Assembly (NCBI GenBank): GCA_009746045.1
Contig: RPFO01000465.1
Span: forward strand, 67,001-131,000
Length of the DNA stretch: 64,000 nt
Direction: 5' to 3'
DNA from: Mesostigma viride
Taxonomy: Eukaryota; Streptophyta; Mesostigmatophyceae; Mesostigmatales; Mesostigmataceae
Shown: one piece after another, positions 33,756 through 44,610 of the stretch
Position numbering within the stretch: the stretch's first letter is position 1
How the letters are laid out: each line of letters opens with the position of its first letter
Translations under genes and position numbers: made by a program
Notes under the pieces: generated by a model
What the model saw: the letters and a program-made list of their open reading frames with translations, nothing else
Database searches by the model: none
Told to the model about the DNA's origin: nothing

Positions 33756-34247
33756 AAATTAACTTAAATTATAACATGAATCCGTCAGGGAGAGCATGCA
33801 GCACGTATTCCCTTGCTGGATGGATGGAGGTGGGCAAAGCCGCGAAACCGAACTAGTCTAACTCTAAGCTAATCTATCTAGAAAAACCCTAACTACTCTA
33901 ATCAGCAAAGCGCCCCTTCCTCTTGGGGGGGGGGGCGTGCCCGCAGCTAGGGGCTGGCGTGTGAGCCTGGACAATCTTCGATCTGCCACCTCGTCTTGTT
34001 CTGCATAGCAGTCCAAGCAAGAGAGAGGGAGTGAACGCGGTGTTCAAACGGGGCTGGGACCACTAGGTCGGCCAGCAACAGCTGTGGGTAGGTCATGGCA
34101 TGCTTACCCATCTTTTTAGGAATGTCCTTGAGGCCAGGCCAGGTCAGGATATGGCCGCCCTGCATGGCTGGCCAAGCCGCTGGGGGCCGGCCAGACCGAG
34201 GTCGGTGTCTACCTGACTGGTGCGAGCAAGATGTCCTACGAATGCTA
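33756..34247 (-). mobile_element. 5'-truncated LINE family F copy inserted near chromovirus sequence
   Basis: The same coding end as at 32.0-32.5 kb is present on the minus strand (KKMGKHAMTYPQLLLADLVV, SLSLAWTAMQNKTRW), with a 3' UTR and an ATAATTTAAGTTAATTTTAA end. The upstream limit at about 34247 abuts a Ty3/gypsy integrase region. No exact target duplication was found. Confidence 0.7.
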
Positions 34248-34945
34248 TCTGACGAACGCTCTGATTTTGAACGTCTCATTAGTAGGTTTACGGCCACTGA
34301 GATGATGTGTCTCGTGATACCGTTGATGGCGTGCGTGAGCTGTTAGATAGAATGAAGAATGCTCATGATAATGCTATCGCTGGCTATCATAAGGCGCAGG
34401 CCAAATATCTATCTAGGTCGCGTGCCTCACTGCTAAGATAGACGAGCTCCAGAAATATGTAGAAGTAGGAGACCTAGTTTTAGTAGAAGGCCCTCGTGTT
34501 GGCCGTTTTGCCCACAAGTTTGAGGCTGAGCTTAAAGTAAAGCTTAGGCCTGCCTTCTTAGGTCCTTTCCGTGTGTTGTCTATAGGGTAGGTAATTTCCT
34601 TTATGAAGTAGACATTCCTACCTCTTGGCAAACGCATTCCCGTACTTTTCATAGGAGCCAGTTAAAACTCTACCATCAGAGTACCTCAAATGCTGGTAGA
34701 GAATAGCCCCTGCCCCTCGATCTAGTAGAACACAACCCTGATACTGGCGAGGTAGAGGATGAAGTAGAGAGTATAGTGGCCCATAGTGATATAAAAAGGG
34801 GCCGCGGTACTCAACGCCAGTACAAGGTCAAATGGATGTACATATGCGCGGGGTGAAGTAGATAGAGTATGGTATACCGAGAGTGAGCTAAATGGATGTA
34901 GTCGTCTTTTGCAGGAGTATAAGACCCTGCATAAGCTTTAGTATA
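34248..34945 (+). pseudogene. Ty3/gypsy chromovirus integrase C-terminus and chromodomain remnant
   Basis: Reading through frameshifts and stops, the plus strand gives an integrase C-terminal region (DGVRELLDRMKNAHDNA, GYHKAQAKYLS, VGDLVLVEGP, KLRPAFLGPFRVLS, GNFLYEVDIP, HRSQLKLYHQ). A chromodomain follows (EVESIVAHSD, GTQRQYKVKWM) and then a WYTESELNG...LLQEY end. This order is that of chromoviruses, whose chromodomain guides integration to particular chromatin. RT and the upstream part are missing. Confidence 0.75.
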
Positions 34946-37080
34946 GCGGGTCCTCTATGCCTTATGATTATGATTGCTGTCGACGGGTCGGATGGTTGTC
35001 CCGGGCCCCTCCGCAGCCGTCATGTCTACCCCTACTCCTCCAGAGGATCCTCGGCCTGCACCTACGTACGGCTCCGGTTCCGGAATCATCCGCAACTCTT
35101 CTGTGAAATGCTTCCTGGCCGCTGGGTTTCGCGTAGTTGTTACCCGGGTGGTCCAGTACATTCGGCCCTTCGGCTGCTGACCGGGCCGCTTTAGTTCGGG
35201 CTGCGCTGTTCGGGGTGGCCTGGTTACTATGCCTCCGATCCCCTTGCTTGGGTCGCACCTGGTGATCCATAGCTTCGATGATGCGGGGCAATGCCTTCTC
35301 GGATGTGGCCTTTGGTGCCTGGCCTTGGAGCAGATCTCGGCTGTGCTGCGGTGCCCCCGGGTCTTCTTCTCATATCTCTCCATGCACTCCCGAGGGTACG
35401 TCGCGACCGCCTCCGTGATATTTTTCACTGGCTTCCGGCCGTGGGGGATGCTGAGGTAGACGATGAACCGTGCGACCTCATCAGGGCCGTCGAATTTATG
35501 GAGTTGGCGGACCAGTCTTCTGAGGAAACCCCTGCCTTCGGCTCCTCTTCGGGCGATGCGCCTCAAGACGTGCCGTACACTCCGGTGTACCCACCCTCGG
35601 TCACTCTCCTCCGTTTCCAAGGGCCAGTCGGCACCTTCCCCGGTCCCTTCTTCACCAGCGTCGGTCTCTTCGTATCGGCGCGTGTCGACTGAGCCGTGTC
35701 CTACCCCTCCAGTTTTGGACCCAGCGACGGCTAACCTGGCTGTCACCGTTGCTGCCATGCAGTCGCAGCTGCAGTCGCTCGTCTCGGCCTTTGGAACCTT
35801 CATGGCCCGGCGCAGACACCATTGGGCCCCCCTGCTGTCGCGCCAGTGGCTGTCCCGGCGGTCGTTGTCGCTCCGCCTCCTGTCGCTGTCGCTCCGCCTC
35901 CTGCCGCTGCTGCTTCGCCTCTAGCTGTCGCTGCCGCTGCGGCCCCTGTCGCTGCTGCTCCGCCTCCTGTCGCTGCCGCTGCGGCCCCTGTCGCCGTCCC
36001 AGCGGCTGCTGTTCCCGTGGCACCTCCGCGCTCGGCAGCGGCGGTGGTCACCGCCAAGTCTACCCGGTTCACCAAGGTAGGCCTGCGCCTCCAGCGTGCG
36101 ACCGACTCTATCCAGGAGATAGCCCGCGGTGACCGGGACCGCGCCCCCTCGGTGGTCCATAACACACCGGAGTCCCTGGATTCTGCGGTTGCGGGGTACG
36201 GTATGTCCGCGGTGGCGTGCCGCCAGTGCGACCTCCCTCGGGCGGCTCTCGAGATTTCGCTGACGCCGATGTCTTACGGCTACTCTCAGGTGTGTCGTGC
36301 GCCTCGGGATAGGAACCTACCCCTTGACACTGATCGGCCTCCGTTTGACATGGTTATTCTGGCCGATCCCATCTTCCAGGGTGGGATCCTGGTTTGTCGT
36401 GTGCTGTATCGCTGGGCCCGGCGCCACAACGAGCTGTGCTTCTTGTACTGTGGGTACCAGTGGGCCTATCCCCCTCCTCTGGGTATTATGACCTCGGATG
36501 CTATTTTCGTGGAGTGCCCCGGCTGCTGGGCCTGGTGAGACCTACGCTGTGCACCTTCAGCCCGCTCTCGAGTGGGACGCCCGCCGTCCGGCTCCCTTGC
36601 CTGGTCAGGGCCTGGACGCCCGCGGACACCCAACTCCGATCGAGGGCTAGTGAGTACCTGGAGACCTTCGGGTCGCGCCAGTGCGCACGTCGGTGGCGGG
36701 CTCGGGAGGTCCGGCATATTCGCCTGTGGCCTGCCAACGTGGAGCCGGGCTGCTGGACCTGTTCTTCCCCACGGGCATGCGCAACCGGGTTCGGTACCAC
36801 CGCCTTTTTCTTCGAGCACTCTGCATGCTGGCTGCTGAGCCCTTCGGCTTTTCGCCTGCGGTTTCCTGGACTTGGCTAGGGGCCAGGTGGTCCTCACACA
36901 GCACCGGTACTACTGGGCCTTCCTGGGCCTCTTTCCTGACGGCATTTGGGCCGATGTTTTCCTCACGGTAGACAGGCACGACAATGCTGATGATGTGGCT
37001 CACCACCACGCGTACCTCAGGCCGGTGGATGTTCTGATGGCCACGCGCGGTACCTTCCAGACTGATGGCAACTAGATAGT
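34946..37080 (+). pseudogene. Post-pol ORF of the chromovirus remnant, frameshifted
   Basis: Between the chromodomain and the LTR lies coding-like sequence in changing frames. One frame encodes AEVDDEPCDLIRAVEFMELA (about 35450-35510), another ATANLAVTVAAMQSQLQSLV (about 35730-35790). 35822-36538 is open for 238 codons: a Pro/Ala/Val-rich repeat segment (PPPVAVAPPPAAAA-like) followed by a unique region (VGLRLQRATDSIQEIARGD, DMVILADPIFQGGILVCRVL). 36872-37075 may be its end. I recognise no family. It may be an extra gene carried by the element. Confidence 0.45.
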
Positions 37081-37449
37081 AGGCCCTAGGCCCGACCTGA
37101 GGGTGTTGTCCCTCCGGTATATAGAGTCGCCCTCAGGGCTTGGCCAGTTGGTTGGTCGTTCCTGGTCCAATTAGTGTTAACGTTGTTTCCTCTGTGTGTC
37201 CTGCCTGGTGCCGTCCCTCCCGGCAAGGCCTCAGTGCCAGGCAGTGAGGGGAACCTCACACCAGGCTTGGTGCTGGTGAGCCCTACTACACCGTTCGGGG
37301 TGGACCCGAGGTTAACATGTTTTTGCTTTGGGCCTTGGATGGTCTGTCGATTGTGTTGGGCTCTTGTTGGGTGCGTTAGGTTATTCCTACCCCTTTGGTT
37401 TCCTCCCTGTACGTAGGGAGAGGGCTCCCTACCTTTGTGGGGGGGGAGG
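37081..37449 (+). other. Chromovirus 3' untranslated region with polypurine tract
   Basis: Non-coding sequence ending in TGTGGGGGGGGAGG (37436-37449), a good polypurine tract directly before the LTR. Confidence 0.7.
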
Positions 37450-38027
37450 TGTTACGTTGCGTAACAATCTGCTGTAGCTAGTTACGGACATAAATTAGGT
37501 CCTTTGCCTCAGCCGTTCTGAAAAGTCCACTGGCTTTCCTAGGTTTATGTGTAGCTAGTACCGGTGGACAATGTAGAATGGACCCTTGTTGTATGTTACG
37601 GTAGTTCGGTGCATCGGTGCGTTTGCGCCGCGCCGCGTACTTTATTAGTGGTCCTTATCCTTCGTGTAGATGTAGTGGACCAGCGTGGTTCATGCGTGCG
37701 AGGGCCATGTCGGCCCGAGCATGCCTGACTGTCTGTGATCATTTATGCCCGTTCTACCCCTCGTGTTGGCACTCGGCGTGTGTTATGAATTGTAACACAT
37801 TTTAGCTATGGTCACGGCAGTTTAGGTGTTACCTTCGTTATCCTGAACTGAAATGGTCTTGGTTTGAGTAGCATATTATAAACACACATATGTTAACGCA
37901 CTGAGATCATGCAGGGTCGTCACGTCCATCTTTCGCCCAAGGTGTAGTTACAACCGGCCTCACTAGCTTAGGTACGATTAGGCGTGGGTTAGGTAGAGGC
38001 GGCGGTATAGAGGACTGAGCCGCAACA
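37450..38027 (+). repeat. Putative 3' LTR of the chromovirus remnant
   Basis: It starts directly after the polypurine tract with TGTTACGTTGCGTAACA, which is itself a 7-bp stem with a TTG loop. It probably ends at CGCAACA (38021-38027), giving TG...CA termini that are imperfect inverted repeats (TGTTACG/CGCAACA). The 5' LTR is not in the window, so the end is inferred. Confidence 0.6.
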
Positions 38028-38149
38028 TTACGGAGGTGAGATGGGCATGCAACATAAGGAAAAAACCGAAAAGGAGAAGAACCCTGAAGAAATTAATAGG
38101 AAACTGACACGGACATCCAAGGATCACGCCAGCTGCACAAGGTACAACT

Positions 38150-39350
38150 AACTACATCACAAAACTACGACACGCAGTGCTCAACAGCGCTGCCGGCCCA
38201 CCATGCAGGCCTGGGAGGGATCTAGACCGCATGGGTCGTGAGAAAGTCGGCCCGGGTGCGGCGGAAAAACACATCAGCCACGGTGCAAGTGAGGGCGAGT
38301 GACAGGCGCTGCCGCCAATACGAGGACCACGTGCGGGCAGACCACGGGGCCGTCTGACCCTCGAGGTCGAGGCGGTCTTCACGGCGCTGGCAGCACTCGT
38401 GGAAAAACTCCGCTGTCTTGGGGCCCATTAAATTAAATTATATTATATTATATAACATGCCTCCGTTGGGAGATCATGTAGCACATATTCCTTGATGGAT
38501 GGGTGGAGTGGAGGAAGCTGCGTAATCGAACGAACCTAACTCTAAGCTATCTTAGTAGTCTAGAAAATCCTAACTACACTACTCATCAAAACGCCTCCTC
38601 CGCTTGGGGGGAGGTGACTTGCCCACAGGGGCTGGCGTGTGAGCCTTGACAATCTTCTGCCACCGCGTCTTGTTCTGCATGGCAGTCCAAAGAAGGGAGA
38701 GAGAGTGGATGCGGTGTTCAAACTGGGCTGGGACCACTAGGTCGGCCAGCAACATCTGGGTGTAGTTCGTGGCATGTTTCCCCGTTTGGGAATGGGGCCC
38801 ATGGCCCCGAACTCCTCAAGGACAAAGGGGATGACCCGGTTGGGCCCCACATTGCCGTATATAGGAGGCAAACTTGTCGCGCTCAGCCACAGCGGCAGCA
38901 GCGCCGGCATCCACAGCCGCCCGGAGGATGTGGCGACCGAAGAGCGGCCGAGCCACGGAGTCTGACATCGATGAGCAGGTGGCAACCCTGCCCGTCGTAG
39001 TCAAGCACGGTAAATTGTCGGGGCGGTGGTTGCCCAGTGAGTAGAGGGCGGCCCCATCTGCGTCCTCGCACTTGATGGTGGAGTGGGGAAAGACCGACCG
39101 AACCATGGCACACACCACCCGGAGGAGAGCTGTATGGAGATAGAGGAACCAGTTCTGGTTCTGCTGGCCACCCATGCACGTGATGTAGTGCGTCCCAGTA
39201 GTATCCAGAGCAAGCCCGCAGCTGCCGCAGGACGCACCCGCCGTGATGAGAGGCTGCGGGGCAAACAGCTGGTGGCGGAGAGCGACGGCCAGTTTAAGGG
39301 CCGGAACCAGCGTGAACAAAGGGCTCATGGGGAGGGCGCGCAGGAATGCG
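38150..39350 (-). pseudogene. LINE fragment with zinc finger and REL (restriction-like) endonuclease domain
   Basis: Minus-strand frames give a zinc-binding CGSCGLALD...GTHYITC motif, then LHTALLRVVCAMVRSVFPHS, IKCEDADG, HRPD, VLDYDGQGCHLLIDV, SVARPLFGRHILRAAVDAGA and VIPFVLEEFGAM. Beyond the insertion it resumes with TAEFFHECCQRREDRLDLEG. The HRPD...LIDV pattern fits a PD-(D/E)XK restriction-like domain as in R2 or Dualen-type LINEs. Frameshifts near 39000 and 38980 break it. A family F LINE is inserted at 38429-38792. Confidence 0.65.
38429..38792 (-). mobile_element. 5'-truncated LINE family F insertion with 10-bp target-site duplication
   Basis: TGGGGCCCAT flanks it at 38419-38428 and 38793-38802. 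The minus strand encodes the ORF2 end (SLLWTAMQNKTRWQKIV, PPPKRRRRFDE then stop), then the 3' UTR and a TTATATAATATAATATAAT-type tail. Removing it restores the REL-type LINE reading into ATGGCCCCGAACTCC. Confidence 0.85.
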
Positions 39351-39599
39351 GATTATATATAGAGTTAGCATAGTTAGTTTTCGCGGCTTCGCTCACCCCC
39401 ACCCACCAGCAATTAATTAATTAATTAATTAGACTCGTGCTCCCGTTGGGGAGTCACGGAGCATTAACCCCGATGGATGGATGGGTGGGTGCAACATTCC
39501 TACCGGTCTAATCTATCTACATTGGCTACATACTACATCTATCTAACAGCATTCTAACTACAGCATCTATCTAGAGGCCGCCGCACGCTGCCCGAGGGG

Positions 39600-42500
39600 G
39601 AGCTATCTGGCGTGCCTCCCGTGGGATTGCACACGCGGGCGCTTCCCCACTATGGGGGGGGCTCATTGTCCTCTATGACCTGGGCCCACTTGGCCTTGTC
39701 CATCATCTTCTTCCAAATCACGGAGAGGCCGAGGCCCCCCATGTCCTCTACTAGCTGTTCCTTGAAGGTGCGGGCCTTGCGGCGTCTAACATCACTAGGC
39801 CCAGCCCACGTCAGGAGGTGCCGGCCAGGCTGGTGATATAGGGCATGCCCTGGTACAGGTCCTCATTGCGGACATGAGCAGCATATCCTACTCTGAAAAT
39901 GGAACGCAGCATGCTGGTGACCGCGCCGTCCAGCTTGCGGGCCAGGTCGGCGGTGAGGGTCCACGTCTCGGCGCCATACGTGAGAACAGGAAGGACGAGG
40001 ACCTTGAACAGGTCCTGTTTCTCGATCTTGCCCAGGGGCTTGCGCCACAGGGCCCGGTACTGACGTAAAGCGTGCCAGGCGAGGGAGATGCGATGGTCCA
40101 CATCAGCCTCGCAGCTGGGGAGCAGGCTGCCCAGCAGCTTAACGCGGTCCCGATACGGGACTCGAGAGCCGTCTAGGAGATAGAGGGGCGGCGCTGGGTT
40201 GGTGAGCCCAACCGCCAGGGCCTCTGTCTTCTTGCTGACCTCAAGCCCCACTGCACGGGCCTCGAGAGCCAGGCAGTCAAGCCATGTCTGCACGTGCTCA
40301 GTGTCCTCGAAGAGGGTGGTGTCGTCTGCGTAAATGATGTCTGCTAGCCGAATCTCCGTGTCCGCACCGCCATGCCAGAATTTGTTAGCAACCTGCACTC
40401 CTGGTTCCCTGCCCACGATGCGGGCAAATCGCTTGCGCGCCTGAATCATTACGTATTCGACAACAATAATGAACAGGTAGGGCGACAGCACGCAGCCCTG
40501 CCACACACCCTTCTGTAAAGGGCATGGGGGCGTGGTCCCGTAAGAAGTGCGCACCGAAGTGGTGGACCCTTCATACAGGTTGCGGATGACAGCAATCAGG
40601 GGGCGGGGGATCCGGAACAACTCGAGGATGTCCCAAAGCGCAGGCCAGAAAACCGAATCGAAGGCTTTGATGAAGTCCACCAGCACAAGGTGCAAAGGGG
40701 ACTCACCAGGCTGAAGGCGTTGCAGTTCCTCCACCAGCGGCGAGTAGCGAAGAGCGCCTGTACTGTGTTGCGACCTGAACGGAAGCCGTGCTGAGTCTCG
40801 CTGAGGTGACCGTCCAGGGCCGTGCGCAGGCGGTTCAGGATGAGCCGCATAAGAAGCTTGAGGGGGGCACTTTGAATGCACACCCCTCTGTAGTTGCCGG
40901 GGTCGGCAGGCGACCCCTTGTTCTTGTACAGCATCGTGCGAAAACTGTGTTGCCAGGCCGCTGGAGGTGGTTGCGACGACAGCAGAAGGCGGTTGCAGAT
41001 GTCCCGGAAGAGCAGCATAACACCTGTGTCCTCGAATTCGGCTGCAAGTTTTACAACTGCGGCCGGAATCTCGTCAGAGCCGGTGGCTGCGTCATAACGC
41101 AGGCGCTGGACCGCCTCCGTGACCTCGCGAGAGGTGAAAGGAGGCATGTCAGACGGGTCGCCAAGTGGGCCGACCAGCGGGGGACTAGGTAGTCCGCCGC
41201 TGACCTAGGCGGGGCAGGGGGCCCAGCGGGGCCGGCCAGGGCGGCCGGGCGGGCGGCGGCGGCTGGGAGCAGGGGTGGGGGCGGCGCAGCTGTCCCCACG
41301 ACCTCGGCCGTGGCCGTGGCCCAGGTACGAAGCCGCTTGGCTGGGGCGCCGGGGACGTCGTGGCGGTGGGGCCGGCCGAGGCCGTCCGGGTGCCCGAGGC
41401 GCTTGTACCAGAACCAGGCCCCCTTGCCGTCGTGCTTCTGCTGGCAGCTGCGCAGGTCCTTGACCATCTGCTGAGCATCTGCCTTCTCAGCCTGCTCGTA
41501 GGCGGCCCTCAGAGCTGCTTGCAGCCCAGGTTTGGCGATCGGATCTCTGTTGCGGCGGAGCATCTGCCTGGCGGCGACCACTGTCGGTGCGTGACGGTGG
41601 ACAGCAAGCTGCCGACGCGGAGGCAAGGTGGGGAGGGTGCGGGCAGCCAGGCGATACTTGGCGGCGACACCACGGAGGATCACTGAAATATCCCCGGCGG
41701 CGGAATGGCGTGTAACTGCTGTCGGCTGCCCCCGGCGTCGAATACGGCCAGGAAATCATCCCTGTGCGACATAGCGGCCTGCTCTGCTGCTGACATCTTG
41801 TCGGCATCCTTCAGCACAATCCGGAGCACTTTCAGATCTGGCTGAGGTGCCAGCTGTCGCGACGGTTTCACCCAGGAAACCGCAATCTGATGCGAGCGAG
41901 CACGAGACGATGATCAGATTCCACTGTGCTGACAGAATCTTGCAGGACGCGAGCATCGACAACTGAGGGGCGCTGAGCCCGACGTACGCAGACATAATCA
42001 AGGCACACCACCCGATCCGACGGCCCAAAAAAGGTGGCCAGCTGCTCAGCGGGGCGTGCGAAAGAAGCATTGCATGCAACCAGCGCAGATTCTGCCAGCA
42101 GATTCGCAAATAAAGGCGTGTTACCGTTGGCTGTCGTGTTGGTTGGGGAATACTGAGCGCCCCCAGTGCCAACTGGCAGCGTGGCGTTGGCGTCGAGCAG
42201 CATAACCAGGAAGTGCCGAGCTGGGATGTTGGCCTCCTCCTCCTTGAGAGCGTCGAAGAAGGCCTGACGTTCCGCCTGAGCTCGACCCGCATGTGGTGCA
42301 TATCCCACGATAACGGTTAGCGTGTGGTGTGAATGGCCCTCAGTGGCTGAAAAAGTGGCCACTAGCACACGCGGGGACCGCAGCACGATGGACTGGAGCT
42401 GCTCTGATGCTGCCGGCGAGCACAAGAGGCCCACACCACCTTGGCCCGGCGCGTCGCCGCCACCATAGTGGAACCGCCAGCCTGCACGCAGGTCGTCGAC

Positions 42501-43040
42501 CAGCAGACCGTTGACCGCGTGCTGAGGGTCAACGGTGCGTCGGTGCTCCTGGACTCCAAGAACAGCGATCTTGTTGTCGGCGCACAGGGCGATCAGCTCG
42601 TCGACGCGTTGGCGTGCTGGGGTGCCGCCGCTCGTAGAAGGATCTGCAGGGAGGGTGCGCACGTTAAAACTTGCAATGCCAAGAATGGGCCGTTGCCCTA
42701 TTAGCGGGGGGGTGGGGGTGGGGGTGGGGGTGGAGAAGGGTAGTGCTGGAGGTGGGGGTGGGGGTGGGGGGGGGGGGGGGGGAGGGTGGCGATTGGGGTT
42801 AATGCTTGTCAACGCATGGAGGCTTTCTTTCAGGACGGATATGCGTCGTCTCCGTCCTGGCTGGGGTCGCCGGCGTGTCGACTGGGCCTCATCCCGCTCA
42901 AGGCGGGCTAGGAGGCGTGTAAGGCTGGTAAATTGGCGGGAAGGTTGACCGTGGCGTGCCTGGCGACCTTGCATCCTGATCATGCTCGCACGGTGCGACA
43001 TGAGGATGGAAAGGGGCTTGTTTATAAAGGCTGTGCCCAA
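39600..43040 (-). pseudogene. LINE ORF2: APE endonuclease plus reverse transcriptase, frameshifted
   Basis: The endonuclease (43040-41868) is one open frame with the conserved boxes IASFNVRTL, VLGVQEHR, LLDANATLP and ESDHRLV. The linker (41871-41051) spans two frames. RT starts with LRYDAATGSDEIPAAVVK (about 41100), GNYRGVCIQSAPLKLL and TQHGFRSGRNTVQALF. After another shift it has LVDFIKAFDSVFW, GCVLSPYLF and catalytic YADD (40332-40321), then the thumb (GAETWTLTADL). Key catalytic residues are kept, so the damage is by indels only. Shifts lie near 41870, 41680, 41100, 40740 and 39840. Confidence 0.85.
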
Positions 43041-43075
43041 AGCCTATTGTACCGCGAGGCCGCGAGGGTGTGCCC

Positions 43076-44416
43076 TTACCGGGCGCCATCCATACCCGGG
43101 ACGTGCGTAGACGATGATGACGCAGCTGGGGCGGGCCTGGTACGGCCCGACTTGTGCCGCTTGTTAGGAGCCTGCGCCTCCGTGCGCTGGCCGTTGATGA
43201 ACAGCACGGGGGTGTCGTGGACGAGGCGGACGTAGACCTTCTGGCCCTCATTCTTGGCCTTGATCGCCACGTCGCTGCCCAGCAGACCGTTCTTGATGAC
43301 TAGCTGGGCCGGTGAGAGGAGGTCGTCGAGGCTCGGCGCGTTTCTCCCGCCTAGGAGCTTGCGGGCCTGGAGTACCTTCACCTTGCTGGCCACATTCGCG
43401 AAGGTCACCCGGATGGGGCCAGGCTGGCCCGCCATCCAAGCTGCCGACTCGATGCGGATGCGCTCGTTGCCCAGCTGCAGCCGGCCCACGATGAGGTTCT
43501 GGTACAGGCGTTGCGCTAGCATCAGGTCCGTTTCTGGCTGTGGCGCGACCTGGAAATATCGAACCACTATACTGCGTGACCGCTGGTCCTCCTCCACAGC
43601 AGTCTTGTGGGCTGCAGCCCCCCTGCGTGCGGCATCCTCCATCAGGTTGGCAATGTCGGTCTGTTTCACCATGTTAGCGTAGCTGGTGGGTGCAGGGGCG
43701 GCTTGCTGGGGCGGGGTAGTCATGGCGGCCTTGACCTCGGCAATGCTTGATTGGAGCTCAGCAGTGTCTTGGCGGATAGCAGTGGATAGGGCGCCGAGTT
43801 GAGCGGCCATGTCGTCGACTTTCTGGTTGAGCTGGCGCAGGGTTGCGTCCGGGGAAGCAATGGGGGTATTGGCGGTGCCATCGGCATCCTCGAAAGCGGC
43901 AAAAAGTGCCCGGAGGCAAGGGGCCTTCGCGTAGCTCAGAAAAACAGAAAGACGAAGCTGTGGCAGCTCCAGATGGTGAACGTCGTCCACCGAAGTCTCG
44001 CTAGACGTGCTGGGAAAATGTAGCTCATGGCCTTTGGCGTGCAGGAGGAGCAGGATAGCCTGCGCCTGCTCGGCGGTAAGCGAAAAGAACCGGTGCTCGG
44101 CGACAGTCCCGCCAGGCAGGAAGTCCGCTGGGTCAAACGTAGCGTCGGCGATGGCGTCGTCGTCGTCGTCGTCAAGGGGGTCGGTCTCACGGGAAACCTC
44201 GCTGGAAACAGGAGCCGCTGGCGGAGGGATCTGGCTGTCCATCTCGTCGACGGGGCCGGGGCAATGCCGCTTAGACGAAACGTTAATGGCGGCATCAGCA
44301 GACGATGGCTGGGTCGCAATGGTGTCCACAGCGTCGACTAGTTGCGTGATGGTATGAGGCGCTGAATCCCCCCCATCGGCGGGGGAGTGGGAGGCGGCGG
44401 AAGGTGATTCCGCCAT
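43076..44416 (-). CDS. LINE ORF1 protein (nucleic-acid-binding), 446 aa
   Basis: The frame starts at an ATG in good context (GTAGCCATGG) and is open throughout. Residues 1-100 are acidic and Ser/Ala-rich with a run of six Asp. Residues about 192-232 form a likely coiled coil (LNQKVDDMAAQLGALSTAIR). Residues about 285-370 look like an RRM-type fold (SIVVRYFQVAP, LAQRLYQNLI, IRVTFANVASK). The C-terminus is basic (NKRHKSGRTRP). This plan matches L1-type ORF1 proteins, which trimerise and package the LINE RNA. Related broken pieces are at 14.5-14.9 and 15.4-15.7 kb. Confidence 0.8.
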   Translation of the reverse strand: MAESPSAASHSPADGGDSAPHTITQLVDAVDTIATQPSSADAAINVSSKRHCPGPVDEMDSQIPPPAAPVSSEVSRETDPLDDDDDDAIADATFDPADFLPGGTVAEHRFFSLTAEQAQAILLLLHAKGHELHFPSTSSETSVDDVHHLELPQLRLSVFLSYAKAPCLRALFAAFEDADGTANTPIASPDATLRQLNQKVDDMAAQLGALSTAIRQDTAELQSSIAEVKAAMTTPPQQAAPAPTSYANMVKQTDIANLMEDAARRGAAAHKTAVEEDQRSRSIVVRYFQVAPQPETDLMLAQRLYQNLIVGRLQLGNERIRIESAAWMAGQPGPIRVTFANVASKVKVLQARKLLGGRNAPSLDDLLSPAQLVIKNGLLGSDVAIKAKNEGQKVYVRLVHDTPVLFINGQRTEAQAPNKRHKSGRTRPAPAASSSSTHVPGMDGAR

Positions 44417-44499
44417 GGCTACTTTCCGGAAAATACGATCCCTGCCTGCGCTGCGTTTTATGATATTGCGCTAAATCTTGGGCGATGGCGGCTGAAAAT

Positions 44500-44610
44500 T
44501 ATATCATCGTGTTCGTCATCAAAAGACGCTTCTACTGCAATTTACCCGACCAAATTTCATGCCCGGATGTAAAAGTTATGAGCATTCTCGGCATCCATAG
44601 CTCGCCACAC
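44500..44610 (+). repeat. Dispersed repeat, inverted copy of 8081-8195
   Basis: The blocks CGTGTTCGTCATCAAAAGAC and AAAAGTTATGAGCATTCTC match the minus strand near 8.1 kb. It lies just beyond the 5' end of LINE ORF1 but in the opposite orientation relative to the LINE at 8 kb. Confidence 0.7.

Larger units (their letters stand above)
39406..44416 (-). mobile_element. Nearly full-length APE-type LINE (family D), degraded ORF2
   Basis: The element has ORF1 (44416-43076), ORF2 with endonuclease and RT (about 43040-39600), a 3' UTR (39430-39600) and a TTAATTAA tail at 39406-39431. ORF1 is intact but ORF2 has at least five frame changes. Near 39840 ORF2 has also lost about 35 residues (the RRLGLAGHLAR segment kept in the 6.8-8.1 kb copy), joining MPYI to QPGRHLLTW. 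It is flanked at its 3' side by the REL-type LINE fragment in the same orientation. Confidence 0.85.
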
